A DNA stretch of 9,196 nt, taken from assembly GCA_036310185.1 (NCBI GenBank), contig JAXJSH010000133.1, forward strand, positions 1-9,196, in the 5' to 3' direction. Positions 5,755 to 9,196 of the stretch are shown piece after piece. The DNA is from JALENY01 sp036310185 (lineage in GTDB: Bacteria > Bacillota > Clostridia > Lachnospirales > Lachnospiraceae). The notes beneath the pieces are model-generated. The model was not told the DNA's origin, did no database searches, and was given only the letters and a program-made list of their open reading frames with translations. Position numbers and translations under genes: made by a program. The stretch's first letter is position 1; each line of letters begins with the position of its first letter.

Positions 5755-7417
5755 TCATTCGGGGTTGCTGAAAAAATTCATTGATGTTGATTTTGAAGCG
5801 GATTACAATATCATCTTTTGTAATATCAATTCGCTCAATCAATTTGTCAACTAATACTCGCTTGGTTGCTGTATCAGCATTCATAAATACTTCCTGCCAT
5901 GTTGGTATTTGTTGTCTTAGTTCCTGCCATTCATCTACATTGACAGAAACGCTATTCAAATCAGCTTCTTTTTGTCTGATTACTTCTTGTTGTGCTTTCA
6001 ACTGTTCCTTATGCTTATTGATGATAGCAACCAGTTCTTCAAGAGATAGGGGATATTCTCCCAACATTGCATTAGGTACATTACTTTCCATTACATCAAT
6101 TTTTTGTTGTATCTTTGCAAGTTCCTGCTTTTCTTTAGCAACCATCTTTTCAAGTGACTTTTTCTCGGTATTCTGGTTGGTTTGAATTTGTTCAAATACA
6201 TTTTCATTCTTTTGTAGTTTTCCAATGTATTTTGCCAGAGCTTCAAAAACAATTGGTTCTATTTTATCGGCTCGGTGTTGCTTTGTTTTATCGTGCGGTA
6301 CTCCTTGCCATGCATTCTGACATTTGTATATAGGAATTTGTTTTGTTCTTCGTTCTCCCGTTGCTTTAATCGTCCAATAATTATATTTGCTTCCATTTAC
6401 CATTTTACACCCACAGTACCCACAATGTAAAACATCAACTAAGGCTAACATACCATCGTTCCTCCTAATAACTGTAACATCCTTGTTCTCTAATTTCTTT
6501 GTATACTTATTGCCACGCTTTTTTCGTTTTTCCTGCACCTTATTCCATGTATTTCCATCAATAATTGTAATATTGTCATTTGCTTCAACCGACAACACCC
6601 ACTCGTCGCTGTCAAGTCTGCGGTACTTTCCGTTTTTGCGTTCCCTTCTTTTGTATGCTGTATGTCCAGCGTAAATTGGATTAGTAAGAATAGATGTAAC
6701 AGTACCACTTTTCCATACATCATTCGGAGCAAGTGCTTTGTATTTTTCGTCTGTATTTAATTCTTTTGCAATTTTAGCTGAACCATATTCTTTATCATGA
6801 GATAAATGATAAATATGCTTTACAACATCGGCTTGCTCTGGAACAACAACCAGATGTTTTAAAGCTCGTCCATGCTTACTGATTTCGCCAGAGTATTCAA
6901 GAGTATATCCAAACGGAGCAGAACCACCCATAAATTTTCCTTTTTGTACTAGCTTTTGTGCGGTGTCTTTTACACGCTGTCCTGTGTCAGAGCTTGATTT
7001 CTGTGCGTTACCATACCGTAATGCAAGAACCATCTGCCCCATAATATCATCGGATTCGGGAGAAATACACCCATCTTTGACCGTATATATATCAACTCCT
7101 AAGCTTTTTAATGACATTACATATCCGCCTATTTCCCACATACGTCTGCCTAGTCGGTCATCTTTATATACCACTAATATATCAAATTCTTTAGCTTCTG
7201 CGTCCTTGTATACCTCCCCAAGAATATCTCTATCCGATACAGCATTTTTATAACCGCTGTTACTTCCCTCAAAGTATTCCTTGTTATCAAGTACCCATTC
7301 ACTATGGCTTGCAACATATTCTGTTACTAATTGTCTTTGTACGCTTAAGTCGCCATCTGCTTCCAACTGTTGATTAGAGCTTACTCGAAGTAGAATACGA
7401 ACTCTTTTTCTTTGCAT
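5729..7417 (-). CDS. Large serine recombinase (integrase of the element)
   Basis: Integrates and excises the element by double-strand breaks at attB/attP with 2-nt crossovers and a 5' phosphoserine link. The 562 residues have the order of large serine recombinases. The resolvase domain (about 5-150) has LLRVSSNQQ with nucleophile Ser13 and YKDDRLGRR (Arg88, Arg91). The Recombinase domain is at about 164-300 (GSAPFGYTLE, then NPIYAGHTAYKRRERKNG). A zinc ribbon carries Cys332, Cys335, Cys337 and Cys366, and a coiled coil lies at about 410-490. Shine-Dalgarno AAGGAG lies 11 nt before the ATG. It is the second gene after the 78-aa protein and shares its promoter. The last 11 codons, from about Pro552, lie in the attachment region, and the TAA comes from sequence of the disrupted host gene. 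No lesion is seen. Confidence 0.95.
   Translation of the reverse strand: MQRKRVRILLRVSSNQQLEADGDLSVQRQLVTEYVASHSEWVLDNKEYFEGSNSGYKNAVSDRDILGEVYKDAEAKEFDILVVYKDDRLGRRMWEIGGYVMSLKSLGVDIYTVKDGCISPESDDIMGQMVLALRYGNAQKSSSDTGQRVKDTAQKLVQKGKFMGGSAPFGYTLEYSGEISKHGRALKHLVVVPEQADVVKHIYHLSHDKEYGSAKIAKELNTDEKYKALAPNDVWKSGTVTSILTNPIYAGHTAYKRRERKNGKYRRLDSDEWVLSVEANDNITIIDGNTWNKVQEKRKKRGNKYTKKLENKDVTVIRRNDGMLALVDVLHCGYCGCKMVNGSKYNYWTIKATGERRTKQIPIYKCQNAWQGVPHDKTKQHRADKIEPIVFEALAKYIGKLQKNENVFEQIQTNQNTEKKSLEKMVAKEKQELAKIQQKIDVMESNVPNAMLGEYPLSLEELVAIINKHKEQLKAQQEVIRQKEADLNSVSVNVDEWQELRQQIPTWQEVFMNADTATKRVLVDKLIERIDITKDDIVIRFKININEFFQQPRMSDGFGVSQ
5737..5767. other. Probable attL junction: inverted repeat at the recombinase/host-gene boundary
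   Basis: ACCCCGAA (5739-5746) and TTCGGGGT (5758-5765) form a perfect 8-bp inverted repeat around an 11-bp centre (CCATCACTCAT). It lies where the recombinase 3' end meets native codons of the cut SpoIID-like gene. Large serine recombinase sites are imperfect palindromes near the integrase gene, so this is the likely attL. The crossover dinucleotide cannot be fixed without attR or an empty site. Confidence 0.55.
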
Positions 7418-7440
7418 TGTTACTCACGCTCCTTTCTGTG

Positions 7441-7464
7441 AAGCAGGGAAGAATATCCCTGCTT
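7441..7464 (-). repeat. Hairpin between the 78-aa gene and the recombinase gene
   Basis: AAGCAGGGA and TCCCTGCTT form a perfect 9-bp stem with a 6-nt loop. On the - strand no T-run follows and the recombinase Shine-Dalgarno comes within 15 nt, so it is more likely an mRNA stability or processing element that separates expression of the two genes than a terminator. Confidence 0.65.
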
Positions 7465-7469
7465 TTATG

Positions 7470-7706
7470 TTATGAGATTTTTTTCATGTGTTCCTGTAAA
7501 GCATTGGTAAGAATATCTTTAACCTCTTTTTTAATTTGATTATCATTTTCGGTCGGTTCTGGAAATTCCACATATACTTTCATTCTCTCATGCTTAATCT
7601 CTTTTTTTTGATAGGCTGTTGCTTCATTCATGGCAAGCTCCCTAATACCATTTACTACAATAGTATTCTTTCGGAGCTTGTCACATTCGGTAATTGTATT
7701 TACCAT
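7470..7706 (-). CDS. Small charged protein of 78 aa co-transcribed with the recombinase, function unknown
   Basis: I do not recognise a family. The protein is hydrophilic, with no signal peptide or membrane segment. It has a first part TECDKLRKNTIVVNGIREL, a charged linker (KKEIKHERMK), a short hydrophobic stretch VYVEFPEP and an amphipathic C-terminal helix (NQIKKEVKDILTNALQEHMKK). Start ATG 7706 has AAAGGAG 11 nt upstream. It is the first gene of the leftward operon, 52 nt ahead of the recombinase, under the operator-covered promoter. Small proteins in this position sometimes serve as recombination directionality factors or accessory DNA-binding proteins of serine integrases. That role is only a guess from position here; no helix-turn-helix is evident. 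Confidence 0.7.
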   Translation of the reverse strand: MVNTITECDKLRKNTIVVNGIRELAMNEATAYQKKEIKHERMKVYVEFPEPTENDNQIKKEVKDILTNALQEHMKKIS

Positions 7707-7750
7707 TGGACATCAACTCCTTTCCTTGATATTTCAACCTCCTTTTAATT

Positions 7751-7774
7751 GGTAACCACTTTTTGTGGTGTAAC
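7751..7774. promoter_or_regulatory. Operator copy A, over the start of the recombinase transcript
   Basis: A 24-bp imperfect palindrome with GTAACCAC on the left and GTGG-x-GTAAC on the right around TTTTT. It shares 15 of 24 positions with copy B and the core AACCACTTTTTGTGG with copies C and D. The expected transcription start (about 7769) of the leftward promoter lies inside it, so a bound protein would block initiation. Confidence 0.65.
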
Positions 7775-7775
7775 T

Positions 7776-7804
7776 ATCGTATCATCAAGCTTCTTTTTTG
7801 TCAA
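7776..7804 (-). promoter_or_regulatory. Promoter of the 78-aa gene and recombinase operon
   Basis: On the - strand TTGACA (7804-7799), a 17-nt spacer and TACGAT (7781-7776). The -35 box is part of operator copy B and the start site falls in copy A, so both flanks are covered by operator-like sequence. Confidence 0.7.
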
Positions 7805-7823
7805 CCACTATTTATGAGTTGAC
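7800..7823. promoter_or_regulatory. Operator copy B, containing both divergent -35 boxes
   Basis: The most symmetric copy: GTCAAC at 7800-7805 and GTTGAC at 7818-7823, with CACTATTTATGA between. The left arm holds the -35 of the leftward recombinase promoter and the right arm the -35 of the rightward promoter, so one bound dimer would shut both. Confidence 0.7.
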
Positions 7824-7847
7824 TTATCAAGAATGAGAATATATAAT
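7819..7847 (+). promoter_or_regulatory. Promoter of the resolvase-like regulator gene
   Basis: TTGACT (7819-7824), a 17-nt spacer and TATAAT (7842-7847). The start site would be near 7854, about 11 nt before the Shine-Dalgarno AAAGGAG (7865-7871). The -35 lies in operator copy B, suggesting autoregulation. Confidence 0.8.
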
Positions 7848-7878
7848 ATAGGTAGACTTGCAGGAAAGGAGTTTACGC

Positions 7879-8934
7879 ATGGATATAACTAATATGAAAA
7901 TTTACGGATATGCTAGTCTTAGAACTGGACATACTAAAGGCGAATTAAAAGAAAACTTTAAAAATACAAAGCTGTATGCCGATTACTTAGATTTAGTAAA
8001 GACTATGAAAAATATGTTTGTATATGTGTCGGATGACGCTGTTACACCGACCTATGCATTGATAGAAAATAACATGACATTCAATCCCGATACATCATTG
8101 CAAGTAGATGTGATTACAAGTTCCAGAGATGGAATGTTCTATAAATTAGATAGTATTATCAAACAATCCGAGGAACAGAGGTTCCGACCATTTAATACTG
8201 TACTAATTATCAATTCTCTTAGTGCCTTTGGAAATGTGGCAAGCATAAAGAAATATTACAAGTTATTTAGAGATAAAAAGATAGGTGTACTCTTTCCCGA
8301 CTATACAAGAGAAAGTAGCCTTTCCGAATACAGCACATTTAACTTTAATTTTGAGCCTCGTACTAAATCAGAATACGACAGAGCATTTAATCTTGTAGAC
8401 AGATTGGAGGATGGAGATTTACCAGATAGCAGAGGTCGCATTGGAAAAGATTATAGTATGGCTTTTCGTGTTGCCTTTTGGCTCTATGAACTTTTCAAAA
8501 TACCAGAGAAAACAGCGGTTGCAATGTCGGGATATAGCAAGAACGGATTTCACATGAAAGCCGATAATTATGAGCAAACACAGAATTATAAGAAAGAATT
8601 AGAGATATTCGATAAGGAATACAATATATCTACCTTAATTAAAAGAAACCGACCTGTACCAGATAACTTTGACAAGCTGATACACTGGTTCGAGAAAAAA
8701 GGTAGTCTTGAAATGGCTTGTATTCATTGTAAAATACCAATGATATTTCCAGTTGATTATAAGCGACTTGTATTGAAAGCTGAGGGCGGTCGTAAAGAGC
8801 TTGCAAGATGTACCAAACTATATGATACCGATTTGATAAATAGATTTGATGAATGGATTGCTTCTGGAAATGCCCCTACTGACTTCTATAATCAATGCAA
8901 TGATATACTATCTCAATTAGATGAAATGAAGTAA
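7879..8934 (+). CDS. Serine-resolvase-like protein lacking catalytic residues; probable DNA-binding regulator
   Basis: 351 residues from ATG 7879, chosen because AAAGGAG lies 7 nt upstream; an in-frame TTG at 7858 would include the Shine-Dalgarno itself. The N-terminus MKIYGYASLRTGHT lines up with the YARVST start of serine recombinases, but the nucleophile position holds Arg. Residues 86-140 follow the resolvase order (FYKLDSIIKQ, then NTVLIINSLSAFGNVASIKKYYKLFRDKKIGVLF), with NSLSA in place of DRLGR, so the arginines are gone. Residues about 193-230 (AFRVAFWLYELFKIPEKTAVAMSGYS) resemble a helix-turn-helix of the resolvase C-terminal kind. A second similar segment may lie at 270-302, with Cys281 and Cys284. 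A cleavage role is unlikely; binding to the four palindromes around it is the simplest role. The family was not recognised beyond this weak match. Confidence 0.7.
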   Translation: MDITNMKIYGYASLRTGHTKGELKENFKNTKLYADYLDLVKTMKNMFVYVSDDAVTPTYALIENNMTFNPDTSLQVDVITSSRDGMFYKLDSIIKQSEEQRFRPFNTVLIINSLSAFGNVASIKKYYKLFRDKKIGVLFPDYTRESSLSEYSTFNFNFEPRTKSEYDRAFNLVDRLEDGDLPDSRGRIGKDYSMAFRVAFWLYELFKIPEKTAVAMSGYSKNGFHMKADNYEQTQNYKKELEIFDKEYNISTLIKRNRPVPDNFDKLIHWFEKKGSLEMACIHCKIPMIFPVDYKRLVLKAEGGRKELARCTKLYDTDLINRFDEWIASGNAPTDFYNQCNDILSQLDEMK

Positions 8935-8939
8935 TTATT

Positions 8940-8963
8940 ATCAGCTCACAAAAAGTGGTTGAC
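8940..8963. promoter_or_regulatory. Operator copy C, downstream of the regulator gene
   Basis: In reverse orientation it reads GTCAACCACTTTTTGTGAG and then CTGAT, agreeing with copy B at 19 of 24 positions. It begins 6 nt after the regulator stop codon and overlaps the -35 box of the promoter at 8959-8987. Confidence 0.7.
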
Positions 8964-8987
8964 AAGAATAATTTTATATAGTATCAT
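8959..8987 (+). promoter_or_regulatory. Operator-overlapped promoter after the regulator gene
   Basis: TTGACA (8959-8964), a 17-nt spacer and TATCAT (8982-8987). The -35 is part of operator copy C, as in copy B. The start would be near 8994, within the terminator hairpin that follows, so any transcript must either stop after about 25 nt or read through. Confidence 0.55.
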
Positions 8988-8989
8988 AG

Positions 8990-9020
8990 ATATATCCTCT
9001 CAACAGGGGATATATTTTTT
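8990..9020 (+). terminator. Intrinsic terminator after the regulator gene
   Basis: ATATATCCTCT (8990-9000) pairs with AGGGGATATAT (9005-9015) through 11 pairs including one G-T wobble, with a CAAC loop, then T at 9015-9020. It would end the regulator transcript 55 nt after its stop codon. It works in the + direction only. Confidence 0.8.
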
Positions 9021-9196
9021 AAAATACAGCAAGACCATAAAAAGTGGTTAATATTAGAAAGCAATTTGGTAAATAGTCAAGAAGTATTTTGAAATGATTT
9101 TCAGAAAAAAGGGTAACTTTAATAGACCTACGGCTTATTTCTCAAAAAAGACGTAAGTTAAGAATTCGATATGGATTACCTACTCTTTTCCGGAGA
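9021..9196. other. Intergenic stretch of the element with no recognised gene
   Basis: AT-rich sequence holding operator copy D at its start. The only small frames (ATG 9094, 20 codons; ATG 9171, running off the end) have no ribosome binding site. The missing 5' part of the cut SpoIID-like gene is not seen here, so the element must continue beyond the window. Confidence 0.5.
9029..9052. promoter_or_regulatory. Operator copy D
   Basis: In reverse orientation it reads ATTAACCACTTTTTATGG followed by TCTTGC: the left arm and core are kept while the right arm is degenerate (16 of 24 positions with copy B). It lies just after the terminator, 66 nt from copy C. Confidence 0.55.

Noticed and set aside
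5781..6674. Rightward frames opposite the recombinase gene
   Set aside because: Ser/Phe/Leu-rich antisense shadows without ribosome binding sites.
7536..7748. Rightward 70-codon frame opposite the 78-aa gene
   Set aside because: No ribosome binding site, and it crosses the leftward gene and its Shine-Dalgarno. The leftward frame has a proper start region and promoter.
9094..9156. 20-codon frame near the right edge
   Set aside because: No ribosome binding site and no promoter directed to it.
9029..9196. Possible right end (attR) of the integrated element
   Set aside because: No copy of the ACCCCGAA/TTCGGGGT junction and no sequence fitting the missing 5' part of the cut gene was found here.

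Overview
The window looks like a chromosomal segment of a Gram-positive anaerobe of the Clostridia, most likely a Lachnospiraceae gut commensal. The evidence is a type I dihydroorotase, an Asn-rich YkuD L,D-transpeptidase of the clostridial form, a fragment of a SpoIID-like peptidoglycan-binding protein, AGGAG-type ribosome binding sites and sigma-A promoters close to consensus. No taxonomic marker is present, so the assignment is an inference from protein style.

Core part (1-5150). The first codons of a probable citrate synthase run leftward off the window. Divergent from it is a monocistronic pyrC with a strong promoter and an unusual leader: a good Shine-Dalgarno, a 9-codon in-frame mini-ORF and a hairpin lie ahead of the pyrC start. 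After the pyrC terminator sits an IS200-type insertion sequence, with an intact TnpA, terminal hairpins, a hairpin that hides the tnpA ribosome binding site, and about 165 nt of highly structured non-coding sequence downstream of tnpA. Next come a leftward tRNA-Leu with anticodon AAG, with its own perfect promoter and terminator, and a membrane-anchored L,D-transpeptidase with an N-terminal tail of about 14 Asn/Gln/Arg pentapeptides. A bidirectional terminator closes this part.

Mobile part (about 5740-9196). A gene for a SpoIID-like/PG-binding protein is cut: only its C-terminal part remains (5152-5739), fused at a 27-bp inverted-repeat region to the 3' end of a large serine recombinase gene. 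This region is the probable attL of an integrated element whose other end lies beyond the window. The recombinase stop codon lies in host-derived sequence. Upstream of the recombinase, in the same transcript, is an unrecognised 78-aa protein. Divergent from both is a 351-aa protein whose N-terminal half has the order of a serine-resolvase fold but lacks the nucleophile and the DRLGR arginines, followed by a possible helix-turn-helix region.

Four copies of a 24-bp imperfect palindrome (core AACCACtTTTTrTGr) lie around this gene. One contains the -35 boxes of both divergent promoters, one covers the start of the recombinase transcript, and two flank a promoter-terminator pair after the 351-aa gene. 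The simplest reading is that a catalytically dead recombinase homologue acts as the repressor or switch of an integrative element. This is the most novel part of the window.
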